A DNA stretch of 64,000 nt from Bog-473 sp963840245 (GTDB lineage Bacteria > Actinomycetota > Acidimicrobiia > Acidimicrobiales > RAAP-2): assembly GCA_963840245.1 (NCBI GenBank), contig CAWIYI010000020.1:93292-157291 (forward strand), given 5' to 3'. Below are positions 25,174 to 35,870 of the stretch, one piece after another. The position numbers and the translations under genes were made by a program. The notes under the pieces are model-generated. The model searched no databases and was not told the origin of the DNA. It worked only from the letters and a program-made list of their open reading frames with translations. Numbering within the stretch: the first letter of the stretch is position 1; each line of letters opens with the position of its first letter.

Positions 25174-26862
25174 ATGAACCACGGTCTCAACATCGAAGCG
25201 TTGGCCGTCGTCTCCGCCTGCGTCCTCATCTGGGGCCTCGTCTCGGCGCGCCTGGAACGCTGGGACGTGTCCGCCCCGATCGCCTTCGTCCTCCTCGGGG
25301 TGGTCGTGACGCACGGGCCGACCACGCTCTTCCACTTCAACCTGCACTCGTCGACGATCCGCTCGCTGGCGGAGGTCACCCTCGCTCTGGTGCTCTTCGC
25401 GGACGCCTCCCGCGTCAACGTCCACGCCTTGCGGACCGACGCCGCGTTGCCGGCCCGGCTCCTCGGCATCGGCCTGCCGCTCACGATCGGGGCCGGGGCC
25501 GGGGCCGCCGCCCTCCTCTTCGGCGGCAACGGGCTGTGGGTGGCCGCCGCCATCGGCGCCATCGTCGCTCCGACCGACGCCGCGCTCGGGGCCTCCATCA
25601 TGGGGGACACGCGGGTGCCCTCGGGGGTTCGCCGCCTCCTCAACGTGGAGAGCGGCCTGAACGACGGCATCGCCACGCCGTTCGTCAACCTCTTCATCGC
25701 CGGCGCGGTCAGCACCGAGGCGGTGAGCGGCGTCCACCCGGCCACGGCTGCGCTCGATCTCCTCGGTGGGGCGGGTCTCGGCATTGCGGTCGGTGTCGTC
25801 GGCGCGACGCTCCTGGTCCTGGCCGGCCGCCACGGGTGGAGCGCAGCGGGCTTCCGGCCGATCGCCGTGCTGGCTCTGGCACTCTTCGCCTACTCGGCGT
25901 CCGTGGTCGCCGGCACCAACGGGTTCATCGCCGCCTTCGTCGCCGGCATGGCCTTCGGCACGGTCGACCGAGCGAAGGGCGAGGTCGACCTGCGCTTCAC
26001 CGAAGAGGGCGGCACGCTCCTCTCACTGCTCGTCTGGTTCATGTTCGGCGCCGCCATGCTCGGCCCGGGCCTGGCCGACGTGGACTGGCGCGATGTGGTG
26101 TTCGCGCTCTTGGCCCTGACCGTCCTGCGCATGGTGCCGGTCGCCCTCGCACTGGCGGGCAGCGGCCTCGACCGGGCCACCGTCGCCTTCGTCGGCTGGT
26201 TCGGTCCCCGCGGACTGGCCTCGGTGGTGTTCGGCCTCATTGCCGTCGACTCGCTGGCGCCGGTGCAGTCCAAGGTCGTGCTGGGCGCGGTGACCCTGAC
26301 CGTGGCCCTGAGCGTCCTGCTCCACGGGATCAGCGCGTCACCCTTGGCCGCACGCTACGGCGCGCGGGTGCGGCATCTCCACCCGGAGCGACCCGAGCAC
26401 AGCGACGCCGTGCCGATCGGCACCCGCACGCTCCGCGGCGCTCGACCGGCGGCCGGCCGGCCGAACGCACCGGAGCCGGCCCGGAACGCTCGGCGGGCCG
26501 GTCCGGCGTCGGCGACCCGGCAGCCGGGCCGACCGGGCCCAACGGAGGACCGGACGCTTCGGCCCGAGGTCGCCGGGCACGCCGCCCCGGGACCCGGCGT
26601 GGACTGGTGGGCCCTGCAGATGCTTCACTGTGGTCATCGTTCCCGGCGGATCGTCGGGTTGTCGAAGCAACCGCGAGGAGAGGACCTTGGCCAGCGAGGG
26701 ACTGCACGAGCCGCAGGAGCTGCTCGACGAAGCCACCATCGATCACCACCGGGCGATGACGTCACTGCGCGAGGAGCTCGAGGCGATCGACTGGTACGAC
26801 CAGCGGGTACGGGCGACCTCGGACGAGAGCCTGGCGGCGATCCTGGCCTACAACCGGGATGA
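25174..26862 (+). CDS. Cation/proton antiporter (CPA1 family)
   Basis: From ATG 25174, a Na+(K+)/H+ antiporter with about twelve helices over residues 1-400. Key motifs are FADASRVNVHAL, AAAIGAIVAPTDAALGASIM (the ion-binding aspartate region) and LLNVESGLNDGIATPFVNLF, which contains the conserved ND pair. It exchanges cytosolic Na+ or K+ for H+ across the inner membrane. After SPLAARYGARVRHL the frame continues for about 165 arginine/proline-rich residues to 26862 and overlaps the EncFtn gene by 176 bases. That tail is unlikely to be real protein in full; the true end is uncertain. Confidence 0.85.
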   Translation: MNHGLNIEALAVVSACVLIWGLVSARLERWDVSAPIAFVLLGVVVTHGPTTLFHFNLHSSTIRSLAEVTLALVLFADASRVNVHALRTDAALPARLLGIGLPLTIGAGAGAAALLFGGNGLWVAAAIGAIVAPTDAALGASIMGDTRVPSGVRRLLNVESGLNDGIATPFVNLFIAGAVSTEAVSGVHPATAALDLLGGAGLGIAVGVVGATLLVLAGRHGWSAAGFRPIAVLALALFAYSASVVAGTNGFIAAFVAGMAFGTVDRAKGEVDLRFTEEGGTLLSLLVWFMFGAAMLGPGLADVDWRDVVFALLALTVLRMVPVALALAGSGLDRATVAFVGWFGPRGLASVVFGLIAVDSLAPVQSKVVLGAVTLTVALSVLLHGISASPLAARYGARVRHLHPERPEHSDAVPIGTRTLRGARPAAGRPNAPEPARNARRAGPASATRQPGRPGPTEDRTLRPEVAGHAAPGPGVDWWALQMLHCGHRSRRIVGLSKQPRGEDLGQRGTARAAGAARRSHHRSPPGDDVTARGARGDRLVRPAGTGDLGREPGGDPGLQPG

Positions 26863-27073
26863 CGAGAAGGAGCATGCGGCGATGGCGCTCGAATGGCTGC
26901 GCCGGCGTGACGTCGCCCTCGACGCCAATCTCCGAAAGTTCCTGTTCACGTCCGGCCCGATCACCGAGCTCGGTGACGCGGCCGACGGCGCCTCCGCCGG
27001 CGCATCCGACCCTGCCGCCTCCGACGCGTCGGGGTCGCTTGGCATCGGGAGCCTGAAAGGGGCCCTGCGGTGA
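26687..27073 (+). CDS. Encapsulated ferritin-like cargo protein (EncFtn)
   Basis: A 128-residue cargo ferroxidase. The TTG start at 26687 is chosen because ASEGLHEP is the conserved family N-terminus and gaggagagg lies just upstream. The family metal ligands are all present: E29/E30/E32 in REELEAIDWY, W36, and E60/H63 in DDEKEHAAM. They form the di-iron site at the decamer interface. The C-terminus carries a cargo-loading peptide (GSLGIGSLKGAL) that docks inside the encapsulin shell, preceded by an A/S/D-rich flexible linker. It oxidises Fe(II) for storage inside the compartment. GTGA overlaps the shell gene. Confidence 0.95.
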   Translation: MASEGLHEPQELLDEATIDHHRAMTSLREELEAIDWYDQRVRATSDESLAAILAYNRDDEKEHAAMALEWLRRRDVALDANLRKFLFTSGPITELGDAADGASAGASDPAASDASGSLGIGSLKGALR

Positions 27074-27876
27074 ACCATCTCCACCGCGAACTGGCACCGA
27101 TCTCGGCCGAGGGCTGGGACATGATCGACGGGGAGGCCAGGTCGCGCCTCCCCACCTACCTCGCCGCCCGCAAGATGGTGGATTTCGGCGGCCCCTACGG
27201 GTGGTCCCACTCCGCCACCAATCTCGGCCGCATCTCGCCCGTCACCGGGCCGTCGGAGGGCGTCGCGGCGGCCCAGCGGATCGTCCTTCCCCTGGTGGAG
27301 CTGCGGACCGAGTTCAAGGTCTCGCGCGTGGAGCTCGACGACGTCGAGCGGGGCACGAACAACCCCGATCTGGCCGAGTTGGACGAGGCCGTGCGCCAGA
27401 TTGCGTTGGGCGAGAACGTCACGGTCTTCCACGGCCACGAGGCCGCCGGGTTGCGGGGCATCACCGACAGCACCTCCCACGAGCCCATTGAGCTGGACGG
27501 GGACATGGCCCACGCCCCCGACGGCGTGGCCCGGGGCGTCAATGCGCTGCGTCAGGCGGGCGTCGACGGACCGTACGGGTTGGCCATCTGCCCCGACATG
27601 TACACGAGGATCGTCGAGAGCACCGAGTACGGGGGGCACCTGCTCTTCCACCATCTCCGCGAGATCCTGGGCGGGACCCTGGTGTGGGCGCCCGGCATCG
27701 TGGGCGGCGTCGTTCTCAGCCTCCGCGGCGGGGACTTCCAGATCGACTGCGGGCAGGACCTGTCCATCGGTTATCTCGACCACGACGCGGAGGTCGTACG
27801 GCTCTACATCGAGGAGAGCTTCAACTTCCGGGTGCTCGAGCCGGACGCCGCCATCGCGCTCCGCCTCGACGGCTGA
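27070..27876 (+). CDS. Encapsulin shell protein (family 1)
   Basis: A 268-residue HK97-fold capsid protein that self-assembles into a nanocompartment, expected T=1 (60-mer) for this length. Diagnostic segments are HRELAPISAEGWDMIDGEA at the N-terminus, AARKMVDFGGPYGW, the E-loop region TEFKVSRVELDDVERG, and the C-terminal DQDLSIGYLDHD-like block (GQDLSIGYLDHDAEVV) with ESFNFRVLEP. The GTG start overlaps the EncFtn stop by 4 bases, so shell and cargo are translationally coupled. The role is iron mineral storage and protection from oxidative stress, known from homologous systems and inferred here. Confidence 0.96.
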   Translation: MNHLHRELAPISAEGWDMIDGEARSRLPTYLAARKMVDFGGPYGWSHSATNLGRISPVTGPSEGVAAAQRIVLPLVELRTEFKVSRVELDDVERGTNNPDLAELDEAVRQIALGENVTVFHGHEAAGLRGITDSTSHEPIELDGDMAHAPDGVARGVNALRQAGVDGPYGLAICPDMYTRIVESTEYGGHLLFHHLREILGGTLVWAPGIVGGVVLSLRGGDFQIDCGQDLSIGYLDHDAEVVRLYIEESFNFRVLEPDAAIALRLDG

Positions 27877-28038
27877 CGCCTGGCCTACCCGAGCGGAGTG
27901 CTTGGCGGTTGGACCCCACGACGAACGGGCGACCGTTGACGGCCACCCGCTGGGACGGCTGAGCGCCCTCGACCACGACCACCGACCACCGTTCCCGAGC
28001 CGCGGGGTCGGGCGGTAGGCGGAAGCCTGGCCCGGCGC

Positions 28039-30348
28039 CTACACCGGATCGCCGGCGCCCGCTGTCTCGAGCAGCCGGGCCATCTCCGGCGCCAGGACCG
28101 GAGCGGAGAGGAGGAATCCCTGACCGTGGTCGCATTGCTCGGCAAGGAGCCCTTCGAGTTGCTCGTGCGTCTCGATACCCTCCGCCAGGGTCACGAGCCC
28201 GAGGGTGCGACCGAGCTCGATCAGCGTGTGGATCAGGGCGGCCGCATCGGAAGACCGGTTCATGTCCGCCACGAACGATCGGTCGATCTTCAGGACATCC
28301 ACCGGGAACTGCCGGAGATAGGCGAGCGACGAATAGCCGGTGCCGAAGTCGTCGATCGCCACCTTGACACCCAACTGCTTGAGGCTGTGCAGCCTGGCAA
28401 CGGTGGCGACGGAGTCCTTCATGAGCGTGGATTCCGTGACCTCGAGGATGAGCATGGCGGGATCGAGGTCGTGCGCCGCGAGGGCATCGCGCACATCGTC
28501 GAAGAGCCGATCAGACTCGAGCTGGCGCATGGAGACGTTCACCGAGATGCTCGTGTGATGTCCTTGCCGGTGCCAGGTCGCTGCTTCCCGGCAGGACTCG
28601 TTCAGCACCCACCGGCCGACGTCGACGATCAGCCCTCCCTCCTCGAGCACCGGGATGAAGACATCCGGCGTGATGGTGCCCTTGGTGGGGTGCTGCCACC
28701 GGAGGAGTGATTCGACGGCCTGGATCTCGATCCCGTCCAGGTCGAAGATCGGATGGAAGAGCAGCGTGAACTCGCCGTGGTCAAGTGCCGATTCGAGGTC
28801 TGACTTGAGGGCGAGCCGCTCCTTCGCTTCCGATTGCATGGCGCGCTCGAAGAGGACGGATTGGTCGCGACCAGCTCCCTTGGCCCGGTAGAGGGCGATG
28901 TCCGCGTCCCGCAGCAGATCCTCGGCGGACGGGCGATCCCCTACCGCGATGCCGATGCTGGCCGAGATGCTGATGGACATACCTTCGGTCCCGGGGAGAT
29001 GGAAGGCCGGCTTGAGCACCTGGTGGACACGTTCGGCGATCATCTCTGGCCCGCTGGCGAACGAGACCCCTTCGGCCAAGATCACGAACTCGTCTCCGCC
29101 GAGCCGCCCGACCGTGTCGCCCGAGCGCAAAATGCCGAGCAGGCGTCCCGCGACCAGCTGGAGCAACTGGTCGCCGGCGCCATGCCCGAGTGAGTCGTTG
29201 GAATCTTTGAAGTTGTCCAGGTCGATGAACAACGCGGCCACCGGCACCCCGGTTCGACGTGCCCGCACCAGCATCTGCTGGGCTCTGTCGAGGATCAACT
29301 GGCGGTTCGCCAATCCCGTCAAGGGGTCGTGAAGGGCCCGATGTGCCAGCAGGGCCTCGAATTTCTTCCGCTCGGTGATGTCACGGATGTTGGCGACGTA
29401 GCCGGCAACCGAGGGGCGGTGCGTCTGGTTCGAGACCACCGCTTCTACGTCGCGGGCCGTGCCGTCCCTTCGCACCATCCGGAACTCGAGGATGGCCGTC
29501 CCCGGACGGGACTGAAACTCACCACCGAGCATTCGGCGGACGGAATCGAGGTCATCGGGGTGCACGAAGTCGGTCGAGTTACGTCCGATGAGCTCTTCCG
29601 GCTCGTAGTTCAGGAGGTCCTTGATGGCCGGGGAGACGTATCGGAACGCGCTCTCCTCGTCGAGGATCATCGTCACGTCGGATGAGTTCTGAATCAGCGA
29701 GCGGAATCGGTCCTCGCTCAACCGCAGCGTGCGCTCGGCCTCCTCCTTCTGCTCCATCATCGATTCGCTCTGCTCCATGATGGCTCCGGCCATCCGGATC
29801 ACGAAGAAGAGGACGAAGGCCCCCATCACGGTCAACGAGGCGGACTGCGCTTTCGTCAGCTCCGACGGGAACCATCCCCGGGCGAGGCAGAACTCGCCGA
29901 TTGCCATGCCGACGAGAATGCACAACACCATCGTCCGCCAGACACGGGATCCCGCCCGCGCCAGGTTCTCCAGTGCGATGAAGAAGTATGCGGCCCAAAG
30001 AACCGGACCCCACCCGGTGAGGTAGATGGCGACGGTCACCGACGCCACCTGGCTGATGACACGCAGGTCCCGGGACAGCGCGCTGGGATGCGTCTCGTAG
30101 AAGTGGTCGATCCCCCGGTTGACGATGACGATGGCGATGAACAAGCCGACCCACACCCAGGGCGACACCCGGTCGACGTAGCCGAACCGCGTGAGGAGCA
30201 GGACGACCGCCAAGGCCACCGGCCCGATCAAGTAGGCCAGCTTGGTCGGATTCATGCTCCGTCTTGGGTTCGTCGAAACCCGAACACGGGTTTCGGGCAT
30301 GTCGGCGCGGCCGGGCCCATTCGCGCCATTCTGCGAAGGCGGCGGCAT
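28039..30348 (-). CDS. PAS-GGDEF-EAL membrane protein (cyclic-di-GMP turnover)
   Basis: A 769-residue signalling protein from ATG 30348 (gaggggg upstream). About five N-terminal transmembrane helices (residues ~35-180) are followed by a PAS domain (DRFRSLIQNSSDVTMIL, residues ~210-330). The GGDEF domain is intact (RLGGDEFVIL) with an upstream RSGD I-site, indicating possible diguanylate cyclase activity with product inhibition. The EAL domain retains DDFGTG and KIDRSFV, and its signature reads ESL rather than EAL, keeping the catalytic glutamate. It should make and/or degrade c-di-GMP in response to a membrane or PAS signal. It is monocistronic. Confidence 0.94.
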   Translation of the reverse strand: MPPPSQNGANGPGRADMPETRVRVSTNPRRSMNPTKLAYLIGPVALAVVLLLTRFGYVDRVSPWVWVGLFIAIVIVNRGIDHFYETHPSALSRDLRVISQVASVTVAIYLTGWGPVLWAAYFFIALENLARAGSRVWRTMVLCILVGMAIGEFCLARGWFPSELTKAQSASLTVMGAFVLFFVIRMAGAIMEQSESMMEQKEEAERTLRLSEDRFRSLIQNSSDVTMILDEESAFRYVSPAIKDLLNYEPEELIGRNSTDFVHPDDLDSVRRMLGGEFQSRPGTAILEFRMVRRDGTARDVEAVVSNQTHRPSVAGYVANIRDITERKKFEALLAHRALHDPLTGLANRQLILDRAQQMLVRARRTGVPVAALFIDLDNFKDSNDSLGHGAGDQLLQLVAGRLLGILRSGDTVGRLGGDEFVILAEGVSFASGPEMIAERVHQVLKPAFHLPGTEGMSISISASIGIAVGDRPSAEDLLRDADIALYRAKGAGRDQSVLFERAMQSEAKERLALKSDLESALDHGEFTLLFHPIFDLDGIEIQAVESLLRWQHPTKGTITPDVFIPVLEEGGLIVDVGRWVLNESCREAATWHRQGHHTSISVNVSMRQLESDRLFDDVRDALAAHDLDPAMLILEVTESTLMKDSVATVARLHSLKQLGVKVAIDDFGTGYSSLAYLRQFPVDVLKIDRSFVADMNRSSDAAALIHTLIELGRTLGLVTLAEGIETHEQLEGLLAEQCDHGQGFLLSAPVLAPEMARLLETAGAGDPV

Positions 30349-30596
30349 GTCCCCCTCTTTGTTTGGGCGAGCTCGACCTCGAGCTCGATCTCTGGTATCG
30401 ACGATTCGGAGGCACAACTTAACGAAAACCCGAGGGGGCCCGGGAAAGTCGCGCCTGGGACGAGGCACGGTGGGCCTCGCCACCTGGACCGGCCAGGAAG
30501 AGCCGGAATCGGGAGTACCTCGCAGACTCCCATTCCATCTCCCATTCGATCCGGCGCCGGGCATCCACCAGCCGAGCGCTCTGCGTGGATGGAGGC

Positions 30597-33500
30597 TCAG
30601 AAACTCTTGGCGGTGCCGTCCGCCTCGACCAAGGTGTAGTCGTTGCCCGCGTTGGTGGTGAAGAGGCCGATGACGCTCGAAGCGAGCGAGGCTCCCCCGA
30701 GCGACCCGGCGAAGCGGACCGTCCCGAAGGAGAAGACGCCTCCGTCGGAGGCCACGAGCCAATAGCCGGCACCGCTCGGAGAGCTCGTTGCGCCGACGAC
30801 GGGTTGGTCGAGGGGCTTGCCCCCCATGGAGCCGAAGAACGGGGCTCCGCCGAAGCTGAAGAGGCCCCCGTCCGCGGCGACCAGCCAGTACCCGCCAACG
30901 GGATCGGCCGTCATGGCGACGACCGGCCCGTTGAGGGGCGTGCCTCCCATGGAGCCCGAGAATTGGGCGTCGCCGAAAGCGAAGACGCCACCATCCGCGG
31001 CCACCAGCCAGTAGCCCCCGCCATCGGGGGTATCTGCGATGCCGACCACCGGCTTGTTGAGAGGCTTGCCGGCCATCGAGCCGAAGAAGGTGGCGTCGCC
31101 CAGGCTGAAGACTCCACCATCCGAACCAACCAGCCAGTAGCCACCTCCATCGGGCGTGACGGCGACCCCGACGATGTCGTCGACGTGAATACCCAGTCCA
31201 GGGAGTGAGCCGAAGAAGGGAGCGTTCCCGAAGGTGAAAACTCCTCCATCGGGATGGACGATCCAAAAGCCCCTCCCCATCGGGTCGGCGGCCAGACGGG
31301 CCCCGCCGGAGAGATCCGGCGTCTGGACGGTCAGGCTGAAGGATTGGGTGGCGGCGGGGGAAAGGCCGTTGGAGGCGGTGATCGTGAACGTGAAGGTCCC
31401 TTGGGTCGTGGCCGTCCCCGCCAAGGTGCCGGTACCGTTCCCGTTGTCGGTGAAGCCGATCCCTTGAGGCAGGCCGGTCTGGCCGGACCCGGTCGAGACA
31501 CTCAGGGCGAGGGACGGGGGCGAGCCGGGGCTCGTCGTGACGGCGAAGCTGCCGTGGGTCCCGGCCGTGAAGGTCGTGTTGTCCGCGCTGGTGATGGTGG
31601 GGGCGCTCCCGGGAGTGGCGCTGGCCTCGTTCGAGGGCGCCGAGGCGCCCACGGTGTTCACGGCCTCGACCGTGTAGAAGTAGGTCTGTCCCGGGGTCAC
31701 GACCGTGTCGGTGAAGCTCGGGGTGCTCGCCGTGGCGTAGGAGGCCTCGGTCCCCGAGGACGTACCCCGCAGAATCACGTAACTGGTGAGCGCGGGCACC
31801 CCGACCACAGTGGGGGGCGACCAGGCGAGGGCCACGCTGGCGGCCGCCGGGGTCGCGGTGAGCGCGCTGGGCGCTCCCGGAGGACCTTGGACGGTGAGGG
31901 TGAAGTCCTGGGTGGCGGCGGGGGACACGCCGTTGGAGGCGGTGATCGTGAACGTGAAGGTCCCTTGGGTGGACGCGGTCCCGGCCAGGGTGCCGGTGCC
32001 GTCTCCGTTGTCGGTGAAGCCGATCCCCTGGGGAGGCCCGCTCTGGCCCGAACCCGTCGAGACGCTCAGGGCGACTGTCGGGGGATTGGCGTTACCCGTC
32101 GTGATCGTAAACGTGCCGTTGGTCCCGGTCGTGAAGGTGGTGTTGTCCGCGCTGGTGATGGTGGGTGCGCTCCCCGTATTGGCACTGACCTCGTTGGAGG
32201 GCGCCGAGGCGCCCACCGTGTTCATGGCCTCGACCGTGTAGAAGAAGGTCTGTCCCGGCGGAACGAACGGGTCGAGGAACCCCGGGCCGCTCGCCGCGGC
32301 GTAGAAGGTCTCGGCTCCCGAGGACGTTCCCCGGAAGACCGAATAACTGGTAAACGGTGGCACCCCGACCACGGTGGGGGGCGACCAGGCGAGGGTCACG
32401 CTGGTGCCCATCACGGTCGCGGTGAGCCCGCTGGGTGGTCCCGGAGGACCTGGGACGGTGAGGGTGAAGTCCTGGGTGGCGGGAGGCGACACGCCGTTGG
32501 AGGCGGTGATCGTGAACGTGAAGGTCCCTTGGGTGGTGGCCGTCCCCGCCAAGGTACCGGTGCCGTCTCCGTTGTCGGTGAAGCCGACCCCTTGGGGAGG
32601 CCCGCTCTGGCCCGAACCGGTCGAGACGCTCAGGGCCACGGGCGTGGGCAGGCCGGGGCTCGTCGTGACGGTGAAGGTGCCGCGGGTCCCCGCCGTGAAA
32701 GTGGTGTTGTTGACGCTCGTGATCGTCGGGGCGGTCCCCGGTGCCGCCTCGACGGCCCCGATGGTGCAGTTCGGACCCGGATCCGGCCGCGGCAGGCCGC
32801 GCTGGTCAATTGCGCCCGGGCCACAGACCGCCACCCCGTTCAACGTGGTTGGGGAGGGGATCACGCCGACCGCGGGACTGCCGGAAGCGGGCAGCGTGGT
32901 CTCGGTCGGGCCGCCGTTGGCGGCCAACGGGCCGAGGTCGGAGGCGACGTTGACCTTGTCGGTGGGCTGGGTGAACCCACAGCCTGTCCCGGTTGTGTCG
33001 TCGGTCAGGTTGTAGCCAGCGCTCACGAACGACGAACCGGAGCAGTTGTTCGTCGCCCCGTGCCCCGTGTTCGCCGCGACGATGGTGGCCCCGGCGGTGA
33101 CCATTCCACCGTCGGAGGAAATGCCGCCAGCTGGTGTTCGTTCCCGATGACGTGTTGCCCGCGATGGTGGCGTCGGTCAGGACGACGGTGCCCTGGTTGA
33201 AAATGCCTCCACCTTCGGGAGTGCGTCCGGACACGGAGTTGTCGGAGATTGTGGTGTCGGTGATCGTCAGGGTGCCGCTGTTCCAGATGCCGCCGCCCTG
33301 GGCCGTGCCCACGATCGCCGAAACAGTGTTGTCGGTGATGCTCGAGTCGGTAATGGTGGCGCTCCCGTCATTGACGACGCCGCTGCCGGTGGCACCTGAA
33401 CTACTCGCGGCCTCGTTGCCCGTGATCGTGGAGTCGGTGATGCTGACTGTGCCGTCATTCACGATTCCGCCCCCGGACGGTGTGATACCGGGGCCAGACG

Positions 33501-35394
33501 GTGGTGGTGCCGCGCCTCCCGTGAGCGTGAGGGCGTCGAGCGTCACGTCTGCACCGGCGGCAACGACGAAGACGGAGTTGCTCCGCCCCGTGGCGTCGAC
33601 CACGGCCGCGGCCTGGCCCGGCCACTGCTCGATGGTCACCGTCTTCGAGACGGCGACCACGTCCTTGATGGTCCCTGCCACCTCGACTGTGCCGACACCT
33701 TGGGGCAGCGAGAGGGCGTGGGAGATGGTGGCGCAGGGGGCGGTGGCGATACACGCGTTGCGGTTGTTCCCGGTGGCGGATACGAACCGCGCCAGCCCCA
33801 CGGTGAGGGTGAAGTCTTGCGTGGCTGCGGGGGCCAAGCCGTTGGCAGCGGAGATGGTGAAGGTGAAGGTCCCTTGACCGGTGGCGATCCCGGACAGCGT
33901 GGCGGTGCCGTTCCCATTGTCGGTGAAGGTGACGCCTTGGGGCAGGCCGGTCTGCCCAGTCCCGGTGGAGACGCTCAAAGCGGGAGGCGGAAGGCCGCCG
34001 GTCGTGACGGTGAAGGTGTCGTTGGTCCCGACGCTGAACGTGGCGCTGTTCGCGCTGGCGATGCTGGGAGCGGTGCCGGGCGCCGGCTCGGTCGCCCCGA
34101 TGGAGCACTTGGGACCCGGACTCGGGCGGGGCGCCCCGCGCTGGTCGAAGGCCCCCGGGCCACAGACCGCCACCCCGTTCAACGTCGTGGGCAGGGGGAT
34201 CGCGCCGATCGCAGGACTGCCGGAAGCGGGCAGCATGGTCTCGGTCGGCCCGCCGTTGGGGGCCAAGGGGCCGAGGTCTGGGGCAACGTTGACCGTGTCG
34301 GTGGACCGGAGGAACCCGCACGCCGTGCCGGTGGTGTCGTCTGTCAGGTTGTAACCGGCGCTCCCGGGCGGTGGCGGAGGGGCACCGAAAACAGGCGGTG
34401 GCGAAGGGGGAATGCGGCAGTTGTCCGTCGTACCGTTGTTCGAGTTGGCGGCAACGATGGTGGCGCCCAGAGTGAGGGTGCCGCGGTCGAAGACGCCGGC
34501 GCCGCCGGTCGTGGTCTCCGTCGTCGTGTTTCCGGAGATCGTGGCGTCGGTGATCGTGGCGGAGGCGCCGGTATCGACGAAGACGCCGCTACCCTGGAGT
34601 GGTCCGGTGCCGGTGTTGCCGGTGATCGTGGCGTCGGTGACGGTCAGGATTCCGCCCGTGCTGTACACGCCGGCGCCTTCGGCCGAAAGCAGGTCGTCCC
34701 CCAACGTGTTGCCGGTGATCGTGGTATCGGCGACCGTGACGATGCCGCCATTGTTGAAGAGGCCGCCCCCCCGGGGGAAATTGCCCGACGCACGGTTGCC
34801 GGCGATGGTGGTGTCACTGACCGTGAGAGTGCCGCTGTTGGCAATGCCGCCGCCCAGCTCTGCGGCTCCCGTGGTGTTGCCGGTGATCGTGGTATTCGTG
34901 ACCGTGACGCTGCCGCCGTTGTTGGAGAGGCCGCCGCCCTCAGCGGCTCCCCCGGTCACGGTGAGCCCCTGGAGCGTGACGGTCGCTCCCGAGGAGACGG
35001 CGAAGACGGATTTCCTGAGCCCCGTGGCATCGACCACCGCCGGCGCACGGCCGGGCCACTGCTCGATGGTGACCGTCGTCGAGACGCTGACGGCGTCGTC
35101 GACGGTCCCCGCCACTTCGATGGTGGCGCCGGAGCCGGCCACTGAGAGGGCATGGGAGATGGTCTTGCAGGGACGGACGGTGGAACACGGATTGTTGTCG
35201 TTCCCAGTGGAGCCCGTCACGAAGAGCGTTGTCGCCGCGCCCGCCGGAACCGCCGTGACGAGGCTGACCCCGAGACTCCCGACGAGGCCGAGCATGCCGA
35301 CGGCCAAGACGAGCACGAGACGGAGACGACTTCCTTTCGTCGTTCCGAGGCCGGGCTCTGGGCCTCTCTTCAGACCAGGAAACTTCCACGGCAT
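30597..35394 (-). CDS. Large secreted beta-helix / Ig-like / FN3 / DGGVF-repeat protein (frameshifted)
   Basis: From ATG 35394 (gggagg upstream), a signal peptide (LRLVLVLAVGMLGLVGSLG...VPAGAA) leads into a right-handed beta-helix with many TITGNT/GGGIxNSGT repeats. Then come putative Ig domains (SGSPAIGAIPLPTTL..., TFTFTISAANGLAPAATQDF), a second beta-helix block, and further Ig plus fibronectin type III modules. Five ~50-residue GGYWLVAADGGVFAFG repeats end the protein. One extra base near 33130 (agc-t-ggcggcatt) splits the frame; the repaired product is about 1,598 residues. No catalytic motif or sortase signal is seen. It is likely a secreted or surface adhesin-like protein. Confidence 0.85.
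30620..31260 (-). repeat. Five ~50-residue DGGVF/WLV repeats
   Basis: The C-terminus of the secreted protein encodes about five units of roughly 150 bases, each with a GYWLVxxDGGVFxFG core followed by FxGSMGGxPLNxPVVG. Variation is mainly at two or three positions per unit, suggesting a solenoid or beta-propeller-like array. Confidence 0.8.
31330..33000 (-). repeat. Three ~563-bp tandem Ig/FN3 coding repeats
   Basis: The block gttggaggcggtgatcgtga recurs at about 31369, 31932 and 32496, spaced 563 and 564 bases apart. Each unit encodes an Ig-like plus a fibronectin III module. The near-identity suggests recent internal duplication and a risk of assembly collapse. Confidence 0.75.
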
Positions 35395-35870
35395 GCGGCG
35401 ACCTCCCGCTCGTGCCACCGCCTGTCTGATCGACGGACATCCCCATCGTATCGAAGTGTGCAAGTCGAATCGAACGAGTCGACGTCGTGTCGTTCAAGCG
35501 GGATGGGATTTGCTGTGGTTCGTCGACATAGGGCGCCCAACGTTTGCTTGGCTGCAGTCGCCTTTTGTGAGCTTTCGCCGGTCGGAAGGCCTGCGCTGAG
35601 CCCACTCGAGCCGCTTCAGACTCTCGTCAGGAGCAGCCACGGTTTGCCGAACCTTCTCAACGTCAGCACTTTGCTCGTTCTGCGGCTCGGTACAACTGGC
35701 TGAGATCCGAGAGGGCGGGCGTTACTCCCTTCGCTGCGGAGCTAAGGAGCACGTCACTGCCACAATCGCGTGCTGGATCTGGCCCTGCGCCCAGGCACCC
35801 GGGCGGACCGTTCTGACGTCTTCCTCGTCTGAGGAGCTCGGTCGACAGAGGGGCACGACGAATGTGTGTC
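35395..35870. other. Intergenic region, no gene seen
   Basis: About 475 bases separating the secreted-protein gene from dedA. No ORF has convincing codon structure. It should contain the promoter of the secreted protein gene and the end of the dedA-terC unit; no clear terminator was recognised. Confidence 0.5.

Noticed and set aside
31254..33200. Long plus-strand ORF opposite the secreted repeat protein
   Set aside because: Gly/Arg-rich antisense of repetitive DNA; repeats follow the minus-strand coding units.
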